From the NCBI RefSeq assembly GCF_000003815.2, contig NC_049983.1, positions 8,847,470-8,911,469 on the forward strand: 64,000 nucleotides of DNA, given 5' to 3'. Shown here piece by piece: positions 46,136 to 58,806 of the stretch; the first letter of the stretch is position 1, and every line of letters begins with the position of its first letter. The DNA comes from Branchiostoma floridae. Lineage: Eukaryota; Chordata; Leptocardii; Amphioxiformes; Branchiostomatidae. The notes beneath the pieces are model-generated. The model was not told where the DNA came from, ran no database searches, and was given only the letters and a program-made list of their open reading frames with translations. The position numbers were made by a program, and so were the translations under genes.

Positions 46136-46410
46136 AATGTAACATTGACCCAATCATCATTTATGTGGGATTTATAAAATACTTGTAAAAGAGTGATATT
46201 TCCTTTTTGGCCTGTAGGCTATAATTAATGCCACAAATTTAACATTTTATGGTTATCCGCTAGAAAAACTTTGAGTATAACTTTTATGTTCATTTTCCAT
46301 GAAGGAAATTATGTCATTACTAATATAATGTATGACAGTAGGTTGGCCCTGACAGTATTCTCTGTTTAAAATGTGCCAACCGAATTGAAAACGCACCAAG
46401 ATTGGGCCTA

Positions 46411-46795
46411 GCAATGTTGATTTGAATATACGGACAACATCTGCGTGTGCATCAATTTTGTCCTCCCCTCCCCCAAAAACGTTTTTGATCATACTGTAAA
46501 ATGTACGAAAAAGATGCAAAATGGGCAATTTTATGATGCAAATTGCAAGATTTAACTGAAAATGGATACTAATGTGATACAATACCCCCTCCATGGCAAA
46601 CTACCCCCCCCCCCCCCCTCACACACACACACAGTATCAGAGTCTTCAACTACATGTAATTGAAGTTGGACACATAATCAGAAGATGTAAAAGAGGAATC
46701 TATCGTTTGGTAAGTTTGTTTTTTTGCACACTCGTACTGTCATCAGTTTTGGGGTTCTCAGTGGAAGTCGTCCATGTAATCAAATCAACATGCAT
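46411..46795. mobile_element. TIR element of the 38516 family, copy 3
   Basis: Left CAATGTTGATTTGAATATAC then GGACAACATCTGCG, right GTGGAAGTCGTCC then AATCAAATCAACATGCATTA. The interior holds a C run (46605-46618) and a CA run. Confidence 0.72.
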
Positions 46796-46972
46796 TACCA
46801 GGAACCATCTAACTTGTAGGGGATATTAAAGAGAAGGTGCCTTTTTTCTACAACCTTGACAAGGCAAGTGACATTGTAGTACTCTTGTTAAGTGTTTGAT
46901 GGTTGTGCCCATATTTCTTTATTCGGTGAATTTGTTTTTTTTTTAAAGGCAGCTATCTGTGTCAACCATGCA

Positions 46973-47124
46973 CAAAATATGCACTGTTCTGGTTCATTCA
47001 CACGTTCAGACCCTTGTAGTATATAGTGGCACAAAAGGCAGCAAGTTGCAAAATATGCACTGTTCTGGTTCATTCACACGTTCAGACCCTTGTAGTATAT
47101 AGTGGCACAAAAGGCAGCAAGTTG
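46973..47124. repeat. 76-bp tandem duplication
   Basis: Two nearly identical copies of CAAAATATGCACTGTTCTGG ... AAAAGGCAGCAAGTTGC, starting at 46973 and 47049. Their identity suggests a recent event. Confidence 0.9.
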
Positions 47125-47154
47125 CCGTACTGTTTCAGTAGCTAAGCACTTCAG

Positions 47155-47345
47155 TTAAATGTGCCCATGGCACCTCGAGCATGGGACTACCATTTTGCGT
47201 CAATTCCAAAAGACGCGGGTGCGGCCCAAACCGAGATGCCCTACCCAAAGTAGTTCCCTTTCTTCCAGTTAGCAACTAATCGGAACCAGGTGCTCAACTA
47301 TGAGGCTACTACCAGTTGAGCTACAGGGACATCCCAACCAGGCCC
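47155..47345 (-). mobile_element. tRNA-derived SINE
   Basis: On the minus strand, CCCTGTAGCTCAACTGGTAG (A-box-like) and ACCTGGTTCCGATTAG (B-box-like) are followed by a body (TTTGGGTAGGGCATCTC, GGCCGCACCCGCG) and a tail GGTGCCATGGGCAC. It is not a complete cloverleaf. A related head fragment lies at 30600. Confidence 0.65.
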
Positions 47346-47978
47346 ATATGTGACCTGGGAAGCCCTGGCAATGTCCTATCGTAGTGTACGCGTTTTAATG
47401 AATGAATGATGACCTACCGAGCTAAGTACAGGTCAACAAAGACAAGACATACATGTAAAAGTATTGTAGATCTAGTCTAACATAAAAGTTTGGATTATTC
47501 TCGCTTCTTGGTAACGTTTAAGATATAGGACTGTATGGGTTTAGCAATGGACGGCCTATCTTGATTTGCACACATTTTAACTGCATGCGGTGTAATTTCA
47601 TTTTGATACCGCATTGCGCATCCTATAAATGTAGACAATGCATACGTAACATCAGTTCAGAGGTGTAGATAATAAATTCAATGCGACATAAAAGCAAATT
47701 GGTCTGTGTAGACATTTATCGCTGACCAACCACGTCCAGGGTTTGACACAGTGTGAACTCTATAACTCTATAGCTAAGCCCCCCCCCCAAAAAAAAAACG
47801 TTGATGATGATGGAATGACGTCACGCTAATGGGTCATTACTGGCCTTCCGGCCTCCAATCGAATCCGTCACCGCCACGGTCAAACAATTGCAGCGAAACG
47901 CACACGTCAAAATCGATAAAAACGCTTTGAAGGATATGGTCCGCCTTCCGTCGTGTTAGCTTCTTTTATCTTGCACCT

Positions 47979-48234
47979 AAAGGTGGTATCTCAATGCAAT
48001 GGCGTCAACCTTGCGTCACTGCGGGGTTCGAAAGATACTCAACGAATTTCAGAGAAAAAGAACGAATTTTCTTACGTTTTGTGTATTTTATTTGTCGTCT
48101 TCTAAGTCATACTTTTACGTATTACGCAATATCTAAATCATAAAAAAATGGGAGAAAATAACAAACCAGTGACGCAGTGAACGGGACCCCGCAGTGACGC
48201 AAGCTTGACGCAAGTGCAGTGAGATACCACCTTT
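47979..48234. mobile_element. TIR element, AAAGGTGGTATCTCA ends
   Basis: AAAGGTGGTATCTCAATGCA left and TGCAGTGAGATACCACCTTT right are inverted; TA is possible as the target duplication. Interior words (TTACGTTTTGTGTATTTTAT, TAAGTCATACTTTTACG) also occur at 53820, 54040, 54700 and 60060, so this is one member of a dispersed family. Confidence 0.83.
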
Positions 48235-49576
48235 ACGTTCTTGTTTAGCAAGGTCTAAAGAACACTTCCATCACCACTACAGCTTAAGACAGTGGAAGAT
48301 GTCTTAAAGATTGTTTTAAGGATGTTGATTTTTTGGGACGATGTAATGACTTGCCTGACTCGCTGCACACTCCGTTTGGCTCGGCGGTGGTTACGAGCCT
48401 TACAAGCTGGCGTGCTCGGTCGGCAACATTAACCTTGTATTACCAACAGCTCCGCTTTCCGGAACACTGGCAATGTGCCGTCCTATCGAAAATAATGCCT
48501 GCCATTAAAACGGGAAATATCGGGAAAGGTCGAGCTATGAATAATGAGGTTCCCGTAAGCAAGGGTTAATATTTTCTATAAGCTGGGGAAATGGGCGCCC
48601 AGGGTTGCACAGTTCTGCTCCCACTATCTAGATTAAGAACAATCAAATGCTCGTTCCAGACCAGGACGCGCAAAATTTAGCGCCAAGACTGTGACTCCAG
48701 TGGGGCACTGGCACGTGAAATATTATCCGGGGCATGTCCCCAAGCGTTCATTTCACGCCTGTGTGCAGGATACCACGGCACGACCCAAACCTACCTGTCC
48801 TGATCGTCATGTGAACGTCATGTGTGCACCTTTCGGGCGTTAACCGCGCACAATTTACAGATTACTTAAGCCTCGTGGCTACGCAAAACGCGTCACGTCG
48901 CCGGCAGTGATAGAGAAGCTACGGCGAGAAGGGTTTCCTCCTGACGTCATGTAACGGTGATCTTGAATCCATCACCTTGAAGTGAAACACCTGTAGAAAT
49001 ATAGACCACGCCCCTATATCCTCAATTCCAATGCGGTCTGTTCCCGATCGATATTTGGATTTTTGATCGAATACCGCTCAGGAGGTAACCAGCCATATTA
49101 AGAATTTAGTGTCCCCACTTGCCCCATTGATAGTTAAGGGACCACCTGTTCCCACAATGCATCGGAGCACCCTCACAATAACAATGCCATGCTCCGCGGT
49201 GTGCAAAAACCGAAGGGTGTGGGTAAGGGGTGTTTCCTATGGTTGACTGTCGGCCTACTTACCACTCCTTCTCTTATGACAAACTCTAGTGATCCCAGAT
49301 GGGTATGTCTTACTCCATGAGGATACGCTTGCGTTTCTTACCCTGTAGCATCCATATGGGGCGCCTCATCTTGAAACTCGGTAATCATCCAAACATAAAT
49401 GGCAATTTTCTCGTTATCGGAGATTGGTTCCGCGCTAGGTATTGATGGATTAATTTGGATGGATTAATTCTCATTTCACGTATGTGGTCCTTTGTCTGGC
49501 CAAATTGAAAGATCAATAGAGAGAAGGTGTCGCCTACTGTGGTAATGCACGGAGGAGCATGATATTGGGAAATTCG

Positions 49577-52500
49577 ATGCAGCCAATCTGTTTGGGTCAC
49601 ACTCAGGAGTACAGCGTGCAGCGGGCTGCCCGCGGTAGGAGTAGGAACGTCACCTACAAAAAGTGGTGCCACGATGCGGACCCCTCTACTACCACCACAT
49701 CATCGTACCCAGCCGTACTGCAGCCGGCGGTGGCGGGGGTGGTTCCGATGAAGCGGCGGAAGTTTCTCGATCATGGACACTTCTACGTCCAGCCTGGGGA
49801 CGACCTCGGAGACCGAATCGTGTCTGACCAGGGAGTCGTCGTTGGAGATATCCAGGAGCATCGGTAGGTCAAGCTCTTCCCTTCACAACATCATTTAGCG
49901 GCTTGACATAGCTGACTGACGCTATCGGTCGTTCTCTTGACAGGGATACCAGGCGATTGGTATGAATACCATTGAACTGGACCAGAAACTGTCATTTTGT
50001 ATTGTGATATTATAGCACAAATCTTAAGTAAATGGGTTTTATTGCAGGTATTTGTGAGCCTACTAATTATATACGATTAACCACAAACAAAATCATATTT
50101 GCATTTGTATCGATCGATCGTCGATTAGCTGCGACATGAGATCGCTTCAGACTTCAGTCCCGGTTGCCGCATGATAGTTCCACACAGGCTGCTTCCAAAG
50201 ATACGGCTTCGAAGATGCTGTTAATTGATTTCTAGAAGACTCTACGATAAAGCTAGTTTCGATGTAAATTTGTGCAATCTTGCCTCTCCGATAGTTGTCG
50301 TGTCAAAATGTCCTCAAGACATCTTTGGTGTTATTTACCAACAATTTGCTACGAAGATGCCACTAATTGCTTTCTAGAAGACAATATGATGAAGCTAGTT
50401 TCGATGTAAATTTTGGATCTTGCCTCTCCAATGGTTGTCTTGTCAAAATGTCCTCAAGACATCTTTGGTGTCATTTGCAAACAATTTGCTACGAAGATGC
50501 CACTAATTGATTTCTAGAAGACTCTATGATGATGAAGCTAGTTTCTATGTAAATTTGTGCAATCTTGCCTCTCCAATGATTGTCTTGTCAAAATGTCCTC
50601 AAGACATCTTTGGTGTCATTTGCAAACAATTTGCTACGAAGATGCCGCTAATTGATTTCTAGAAGACTCTATGATGAAGCTAGTTTCGATGTAAATTTTG
50701 GATCTTGCCTCTCCAACATTAATAATTGTCTTGTCAAAATGTCCTCAAGACATCTTTGGTGTTATTTACCAACAATTTGCTACGAAGATGCCGCTAATTG
50801 ATTTCTGGAAGAGCTCTATGATGAAGCTAGTTTCGATGTAAATTTTGGATCTTGCCTTTCCAATGATTGTCTTGTCAAAATGTCCTCAAGATACCTTTGG
50901 TGTTATTTACCAACAATTTGGTACGAAGATGCCGCTAATTGATTTCTGGAAGACTCTATGATAAAGCTAGTTTCTATGTAAATTTGTGCAATCTTGCCTC
51001 TTCAAGGATTGTCTTGACAAAATGTCTCAAGACAAATTCCTTGGGTGTCTTTTGCCAACAATTTGTTGACAATGTCTTTTCTTTAAGTAATGCACATTAG
51101 AGGCTATTAAGGCCTAAAGGCGTGACAAGGCTTTTGAAGAAGCTTGTAATGTTCGTTTCGGGTAGAGGATGTTATTAGGTAAATGTCTTTTCTTCTTCAG
51201 TCATTTCTTTGCTGTTTTATCACCGTGTATCTGTTGGACCTAACACGGGTCTTGCCGGTCGTGCGTTCGATAATTGAACTCAGCGGCAAATGTAATGGAG
51301 GAGGGGGGAAGATATAATGTAATACGATCTGAACCGAACTGCAGTGGCAGGCATTTGTTGGAATTTATGATGACTAATGGGTGTAGGAACATATCTTTCC
51401 CGGACCAAGGCATGAAGTGCAAGAAAAGGGCGCCGGCGGTGCCATAAAACAAATGTCAGGGCGCGCACGCCGCAATATCATGATGCAACGGCAAACTACC
51501 CCCACCTTACACCCCGGACAAACGGCTATGCAAATTGGCCTCTTTTGCATTCCTCGATGTTCATCGAATCGACATCTGGCGCGGATATTGGTCGCAATGT
51601 TTGACATTGTAATCAACATTTATCGAAAATCGTCAGGTCCCACTGCTAGCCTGCGCCATTACAGTAACTGCAATGTTAGATAACGATGTGCGAACGCCAT
51701 TCTTGGCGCCACGTATCGATCAACAAAGCGTTGCAGTCTTCACAGGACAGCAGTTTTTTTGAAAGGGGGGGATAGTGTAGGGGGCCCTGAACATTCGAAC
51801 TGCAAGTTAAGTTTTTAACACGGAGATATGTATGACTTCCTAGTTACAGATTTGGTCGTTAGGAGTAAAATAGAACGAGGCGAAGTTAAGTAATAGAGTA
51901 AAAATCAAGCGGTCGATATCGTTCTGCTAGGATGTCTGCTGCCTACGCCTGTCGGGGGATCAAATGTCCACTGGAAGCAGACAGTTGAAAAAGTGGCCGC
52001 CCAACCTCGTAACGGGAAACGTTTCTGGTTTTTGGACCGTCGCCAAAGTTTTTCCCCAAGCCCTATACATGCGTGTAACTTTCGACTCAACCAGATATGA
52101 TATGATATTATATTCTGGTGTCCTCGTTCAACCAACCGCGCCTAGGATTGCCAATATTGATCATACACTAAAATGGTAGGACGTGTTGCAAAAGTAGATA
52201 ATACATAAACATAAAATCAGAATGATGTAGTGCCAATAGACGGATTGGATGATACCATCGATGATAGATTGGGATAATATTTCGACAATATGAATTGTCG
52301 TTTTAATTTGCAATTTTCAATCGATATCCCCATAGTTACAGAGAATGACGTATAAAGTTTATTGCACGGCAATCGCACAAGGTGCAACGTCTGGTAGCAC
52401 CTACTAAACAACAGTACTGCAAGGCTATATATATCGAGCAACAAAATATTATCGATACCATTATATATGAAATCATAGCCATATATGAGTGATCTGGTCT

Positions 52501-55500
52501 CGCATTCGGAATAACTTACAAATAAAATTATAATAGTACATGGAAAATATCGGTCTGTTTACCAGATAGGGAGAAGTGAGTTTAAGTTGTAATGTTTCTC
52601 TAAAACAGCGTTTCTCTCTTTTGACCTCTTTACTGTAAGGAGGTCAGGCGGTACTATAGGTACTGTAAGTAGGACACTGATAATAGAGTGGACTTCATCT
52701 TCGATATTTCCATGTAGGACACAGCCTTTGAGTGACCGGTGTGTTACGGTGACGACCTTTTTCAATATCCTACTAATGCCTACTGATCCTCAGCTTAATC
52801 CATTGACACTGGCTGACTTTTGCTTCCAAAAAACGTGTTTTTTTATATTATAAACGTTGTTTTGAGTTATTCTTGTTTGTGTGACTTATCATTTATTCCA
52901 ATGTTCGTTGGTTACTACTCTACGTTCTGTTATTGTTAATATGTCTGAGTGAATGTGAGTCTTAGTCAATACGTTAAGTAATTTTCTTTTCTATTCTGCT
53001 TTGTGATAAATTTGTAAAGGTCTCCATTGGAAATTAGTTGGACAATTTTATCTATCAAACTTAAATCATTTCTTTTTTAATCTTGTGACTATACATACAT
53101 GGTGTTATTCTGGAAAGTTCAGTCATTCAGAACATGTTAAAAGATGAAAGTTTGTATTTTGAGACATTGATATACAAAATGTGATATCCACGTATACGTA
53201 CTCTTAGCCGTAACCTACCATTGTTAACTACATGAAGGTACAATTGAAGCGACTTTGCATTGAAATTGTGCACCACTTTGCCAAACTATTTCAAAATACT
53301 ATAATTGCTTGACTGTTGTTTTTTTTGCGTGTTTGTTTCAGTTTCTTTTCTTTCTCCGCGATAAGTACACGCCACGTACTAGTATTTAATGATAAAATGG
53401 GATAGACCATTACATAGAATGATATGACGTTACCAAAAATGATCATAGGGAGACCAAATGAGATACACTTCATAAATACGTAGAAGTAATGATCTAATTA
53501 TGCAAATATACGAAAATAACTCACTATAACAGTAATGTGTGTTTGTCCAGACATCAAATCGTAATAAAAGGAAGTCGAAAAGTGGATTAATATAAATGCT
53601 AAATAATTGAAAGTATAATTTTTATATCAAAGTACGCACCGTTACCATTTCTTTGCCAGACTATTTATTTATTTGTTTCTTTGTTTTCTTGTTTGTTTTC
53701 TTGCTCGCATGTTTGAAATCGCTAACACCATGTTTCAACTAGGGACTGTGACCTCGATATGACCTCTCGGCGATCAGATATTTGACAGATCGCTCACCGA
53801 AATTCATAGATAACGATTTTGCGTTTTGTGTATTTTATTGTCTTTTGAATCATACTTTTTACATCTTGCAGCATATTCCATTTATGAAATCAAGTGTTAC
53901 CCAAATGAAATTTTGCAGTCACTGTACGGTCGATCATATCCTCTTTCCACTAGGACGGCGCTCTCGCCGCGCTCTCTATAGCTCTGTGACCTAAAATGAC
54001 AGACCGCTTAACTTAAAATTGTATAGAAAAAAAAACGAATATTTTTACGCTTTGTGTGTTGTGTTGCCTTTTCAGACACACTTCTACTTTTTGTATCATA
54101 TAACCAGTATATAAAACATATGATTACATACATGTGTTTTAGGTATCAGTGAGAGCACAGCGCGATCGCCGTCTAGTTGAAAGGTGGCCGGCCTCAGCGA
54201 TGGCTCTCTATAGTGGTTTGACTGGTATAGCCGGGTTCACACATTCATGTCCGTATGATATCCTTATGGGATTCTTAAACTCTAATTCACACATTCAAGT
54301 CCGTATGATGTCCTTTTGGGATTCTTAAACACTAACAGGCTCCACAGGTCACTGGAGAAATAATAGAAATTGGAGAAATATAGACACATAACGTTAACAT
54401 ACCAGAGGAGTTAGCTGGCCGAGGAATATGGTTTGCGACCAGCTTACTCCGCTGGCATATGCATGTTATTTGTACATATTTGTCCAATTTCTATTATTTT
54501 TTTCCAGTGACCTGTGGGGCTAAGAGTTCCTACAGACCTCAAATGACTTGAATGTATACGCATGTGTGAACCCACCTTTGCACAAATGAAACTTTGCTGT
54601 AACTGTATGGTCGTTCATACTCTCTTTCTACCAGGACAGCACTCTCGCCGCGCGCTCGAGAGAGCTCTCTGCGATCTAAGATTTGACAGAAAGTATTTGT
54701 GTTATTTTTGTTGTTGTCTTTTTAGTCATACTTCTACATTTTGTATCATATACCCAGTATACACACATCCGTTTAAGGTCGCAGAGAGAGAGCAGCGCGA
54801 TCGCCGTCTAGTGGAAAGGGGGGCTCAACAATCCCTGCCAAGTGGTGGGGGGGGGGCTAGAGTGACGCCGCAGCCCCCCTTCTTCCCTGACCCCTTTACC
54901 CCGTCCCACCTTTGCCCCGACCAGTGCTGACAGACTCATGTTCATCGCCAGGTCGCCTTGCCTGACGACTTTATTGATTCAATTATTCGCAAATGCTGGA
55001 GCCGAGCCGACCCTCGGTGCCGCTTGTGCGTAACAGTAGGCGCACTAATGTAAATTTATGTCAAACGACATTTGCAAGCGAAATTGCGGCCTAGTTTCCT
55101 GCAAGCTGTTCGAAAATCACCGTTTGGAATCGATGTCAATCAATTGTTAGCGTCCATACAGCAAATCATCTTTACTTAAATGTGTGTGTATCACGGATAT
55201 AAGATATATCCTTCGGAATGAACGAATTTTACTCCTACGCTTGGTGTATTTTCTTCAGGTGATTTTGTGTCCGGATATACCACGGTTGTCGGATCCGAAA
55301 ACGTATAGTCATCCCTTCGTGCCTGATATTGGAAAACCAATGAAAGAACAGGAGTTCGGTGCCCCAAAATCGTTTTACAGAGATAATGATTTGCGCCATT
55401 TAGAGTGCACCGTCCTCAATGGGGCACGTTCAGGTGATCATCTGGCCCCTTTATTTGCTCCGGTCATGATGGGTATAATCATTGACTGCCATTGTACCAG

Positions 55501-58500
55501 GCGCTCCCGAAGCAAACACTCCTGAATTAACCCCTTCGGTTCGTCAAGTCGCCGCCCATTCGGAAAGGGACCGTCAGGAAATCGCTCGTTTCAGACCGTT
55601 TGGTTCCATGTTTCACACACGAGAAAACTCAAGCTCAGACAACCATCTGTAGTTGTCACCCCAGTGTACTCTGTGGTATTACTTGGGTAATCAGGCGACA
55701 GCAGTACTCAAACTAACTTACAAGCGCGCACGTGGATAATTGCAGACCATTACTTACCCCGAAAGTGTTCTCTAAAATACAACCCCCCCTCCCCCTCACG
55801 TATTGAGAACCCGGTGAGAGATAGCTCAGTGATTTTCAACTAGCTCTCTGGGTAATATCGATTTTCGTTATCTCAGTCTTATACTGTTGTGCAGATTATG
55901 TACATATGTTTTGACTATTGTAATTTGTTATAATATTTTGCAAATAATTGGCCACAGAGATCGAATCTTGTTAATCTTATTGCATAATCAGCCTCCTCTG
56001 GTGCGTAAATACTTGTTAACTTTGACGTTGCTATCTTATCCTTTTTCCGATAGCTGATCACAATGATAGATTGTGCGTTCTTTAGATATTTGCTTTCACC
56101 AGAGGTTTCTGCTCTTACCATCGCTGGATGAATAGGCGGTGAGTTTCTTTGCCAGGTTATTAGTAATATGTTTAACAATCAAAAACTTATTTTTGTTATT
56201 CTGATTCGCAGCTAGCTGTTGGTCGACGGATGGGACGTTTAAGAGAAGATCCGAATAAGGAATTGCTTGATTTTGACTCACAAAAAAAAGAGCAATCCTA
56301 GCAACTTCGATTAAAACTGCACCCAAATAATACACGTAGATCTTATGATCAAAAGTGACAGCTGACTAGTTTATTGTATACGCAAAGTTCGAAAAGTTTG
56401 AAACGCTATCAAATACTTATTAGGCAGTACTGACTTGGTTTTATGGCTGACATACGCGTCCACATCGATTTTGGCTAGTTTCCAGAGAGTCACAAATACG
56501 AAATCTAGCTCTCTTCTAACGGTGGGCAGCGGTGCATGACAATGGTCGCGTCCTACGTAACACTTGCCGCAAACCACTATCAGGGGAAGGGTATACGTAT
56601 ATTCTCCAAGTAGAAGACGGGTCGTGGAGATAGTAGAAGTCGCGAGGGAAGCGAGCTAGTAAAAATCCCGACTACTAGATCTCCGCGACCCAACCTCTGG
56701 TTTGAGAATAGTGTACGTAGTCGACATAATGATGGCATACAGAAGTCTATATTTGCATTGTCGTTCCAAACAAAGAGACCTTGTAATATGTGGAACTTTG
56801 TGGCGGTTGTGTGGCTGTTATTTAAAGCAAATTTCGGTTACAAGAAAGTAGATCAAATTTCTACCAGTAGAACAGCTATACAGCTATACACAACCGATTT
56901 CAGAGGACATGTTTGATGTTCAATTGTACATGGTCGTTCGTATTTGCCATAAGGCTAAACTGTTTTGACCATATAGCTGACATTTAAATGTTGCCTTCAT
57001 TATGAGATTTAAGTGGTCTGGCAGGGTGATTTAACTCACCGAACATCTTTTTCTTTTATAGACTTTCCATGACTTTACTCGGGGCTCGAATTTCATGTAT
57101 TCTTAATTCTTTATTTTTATTCCTTATTGTTGCTCTTTTTTTTCTTTCATTGACTTGGGAGGACTTGCTCAGGGTTCGAAATAATTTCATTCTTCATTCT
57201 GTTCCTTCTTTAATTCTTTTTTTTTCTCTTTAATTGACTTGGGAAGACTTTGCTCATGGCTCGAAATACGTCTATCTTATTTTATTCTTTTTTGATTGAC
57301 TTTAAAAGACTTTGCTTGGGGCTCGAAATACATTTTTCAGATAAATCCTAAGCAGCTGTCGTAACGCACGACCTATTCTCTGTTGCCCCATTGCCTACAG
57401 CTCTGAGCAGGATACCAACAAGAAGACCTCCTGCGACTCATCGGAAGAGACTGTCCTTTAACGTAAGCGGGACAGTGTTCGTCACCTCCGCTTTTCTCTT
57501 CGAAAACCACCCGGACACCCTCCTCGGGTGTGACGAGAGAGACTACTTCTTCGACCCGCACCGGGAAGAGTACGTTTTCGACCGAGACCCGAAAGTCTTC
57601 AGATACATATTGATGTACTACAGGACGGGAAGTTTGCATTTTCCCCAACACGAGACCGCACAAGCTTTCGAAGATGAGCTCAGCTTCTTCGGAATACGGC
57701 CTGACCTCATCGCGCCGTGCTGCCGGGAACTTTACACGGACAACAAAGAGGCGGAGGAGAAGTACCGACAAGACATTCAAAGACCGAAAGAGGTCCCAAG
57801 ATCAGGTCCTCGTGCAAAGCTGTGGCAGATTCTAGAGGATCCGTACGATTGTGTGGCGGCTACTGTGATATTCTCTGTAACGGGTCTTTTTATAGTGCTG
57901 TCCATCCTCGCTAACGCAGTGGAGACGATATGGTGTCGAGACTACGACCTGGTGTCGTTCGTACGGTGCGGGGAGCGTTACAAAGTCACCTTCTCTGTCA
58001 TAGAAGTGGCCAGTGTGGGTGTGTTTACTACAGAATACATACTGCGTCTTATAGCAACCCCGGATAGACGCGAGTTTATCAAAAGCCCACTGAGCATCGT
58101 TGACCTGGTGTCTATCCTACCTTTCTACATCGCGCTATGCATCCCGGAGAATAAGGAGTTGAACGGATTCTTTGTGACCCTCCGGATTTTTCGCGTGTTC
58201 CGAGTGTTCAAGTTGTCCCGTTCGTCCGCCAATATGCGCCTTCTGGGCAACACGCTCACGGCCTGTCTACAGGACCTCAGTTTCCTCCTCTTCGCTCTGG
58301 CCGTCATGGTGACCATCTTTGCCACAGTGATGTACTACTGCGACAAGGGACACCCGGATACCATGTTCCACAGCATCCCGCACGGGATATGGTTCATCGT
58401 GGTGACCATGACCACGGTAGGGTACGGGGACACAGTGCCAGAGACGCTTGCCGGTAAACTAGTAACGACAGTCTGCTGTCTGAGCAGTATTGTACTCCTC

Positions 58501-58806
58501 ACACTCCCAGTCACAATCATTGTCTCCAACTTTAGCGCCATCTACGCACAGGAAGTGGAGGCGCTCAAACGCAAGAACTTCGAACCGGTGATCTCAGAAA
58601 AGACTGAGATCAAGGGATTCGAAAGACAACATCAGCACCTACTGGAGTGTCTACAGAGCACCACGGATAGGAGGTTTAAGAGGTTAAAGTCGACAGAAAC
58701 TTTAGGGGACTACCAGAACAGGATTGGGTCCACTTCGACAGACGACGGCAGCTCAGACTGGCAGGACTTTACAAGTCAAGACACCTACGTCTTTTTACCA
58801 CAGTAA
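49577..58806 (+). CDS. Shal/Kv4-like voltage-gated potassium channel subunit
   Basis: The secure part is the exon 57411-58806 (464 aa): T1 tetramerisation domain (FNVSGTVF, PDTLLGCDER, EYVFDRDPKVFRYIL), six membrane segments, S4 with five basic residues at three-residue spacing (RIFRVFRVFKLSR, near 58183), filter TTVGYGDT (58411-58434), then S6 and a 70-residue tail. T1 and pore are closest to Kv4. No ATG precedes the T1 frame, so a 5' exon must exist. An ORF at 49577-49863 (MQPICLGHTQ ... DIQEHR) ends at a donor CG/GTAGGT whose phase fits the acceptor GAGCAG/GATACC at 57411, giving about 560 aa; this link is inference. Oddities: S6 reads LPVTIIVSNF (58507-58515 PVT) where conducting Kv1-4 channels have PVP, and the T1 zinc motif is H-x5-T-x20-CC (H at 57637, T at 57655) instead of H-x5-C-x20-CC. 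Both suggest a modulatory subunit. Confidence 0.9.
50205..51080. repeat. Six-copy 140-151-bp tandem repeat
   Basis: The marker GAAGATGC(C/T)(A/G)CTAATTG recurs at 50211, 50353, 50493, 50638, 50784 and 50935. Each unit contains GATTTCTAGAAGACTC, GAAGCTAGTTTCGATGTAAA, TCTTGCCTCTCC and GTCAAAATGTCCTCAAGACA. The copies are close but not identical and not open in frame. The array sits in the proposed first intron of the Kv gene. Confidence 0.95.
51081..53734. other. Featureless AT-rich stretch in proposed Kv intron
   Basis: No gene, RNA or clear repeat. A G run follows a T run at 51764-51775. Short ORFs here lack coding character. Confidence 0.4.
53735..54860. repeat. Cluster of diverged copies of a GATCGCCGTCTAG repeat with a nested TIR element
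   Basis: Three partial copies (53735-54000, 54001-54215, 54562-54835) share GACCGCT/GACAGAAAG-TTTTGTGT, TCATACTTCTACATTTTGTA, TATACCCAGTATA and GCGATCGCCGTCTAGTTG. Further copies lie at 55180-55260, 60000-60150 and 62330-62556. Between the second and third copies, 54231-54575 is bounded by GGGTTCACACATTCATG and GCATGTGTGAACCC, a separate inverted-repeat element. Confidence 0.7.
54861..57061. other. Proposed Kv intron, 3' part
   Basis: No recognised gene. A frame at 55255-55525 follows an acceptor-like TTTTCTTCAG (VILCPDIPRLSDPK ...) but has no donor or family match, so it is not called. The rest is AT-rich. Confidence 0.4.
57062..57332. repeat. About 80-bp diverged tandem repeat before the Kv exon
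   Basis: GACTTTGCTCAGGGTTCGAAAT-type units recur near 57070, 57160, 57245 and 57310, separated by T-rich ATTCTTTTTTTCTTT stretches. The CTCGAAATA core resembles the ends of the 28273 and 37357 elements. It ends about 80 bases before the Kv acceptor, supplying a pyrimidine-rich upstream context. Confidence 0.7.

Larger units (their letters stand above)
44501..49576. other. Intergenic stretch between UBA3 and the Kv channel
   Basis: No gene recognised on either strand. It holds the UBA3 3' UTR, three TIR elements (45262-45655, 46411-46795, 47979-48234), two short tandem duplications (45805-46135; 46973-47124), a tRNA-like SINE (47155-47345) and a half copy of the TAGGCCACAC element near 45072. 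From 48240 to 49570 the sequence is more GC-balanced and should include the upstream region of the Kv exon, but I see no promoter element I would defend. Confidence 0.5.

Noticed and set aside
50205-51080. CRISPR-like array
   Set aside because: The repeats are continuous with no unique spacers, in a eukaryotic intron; an ordinary tandem repeat.
55184-55525. 113-codon ORF (VILCPDIPRLSD...)
   Set aside because: An acceptor-like site precedes it, but there is no donor, no domain and partial overlap with a dispersed repeat at the start.
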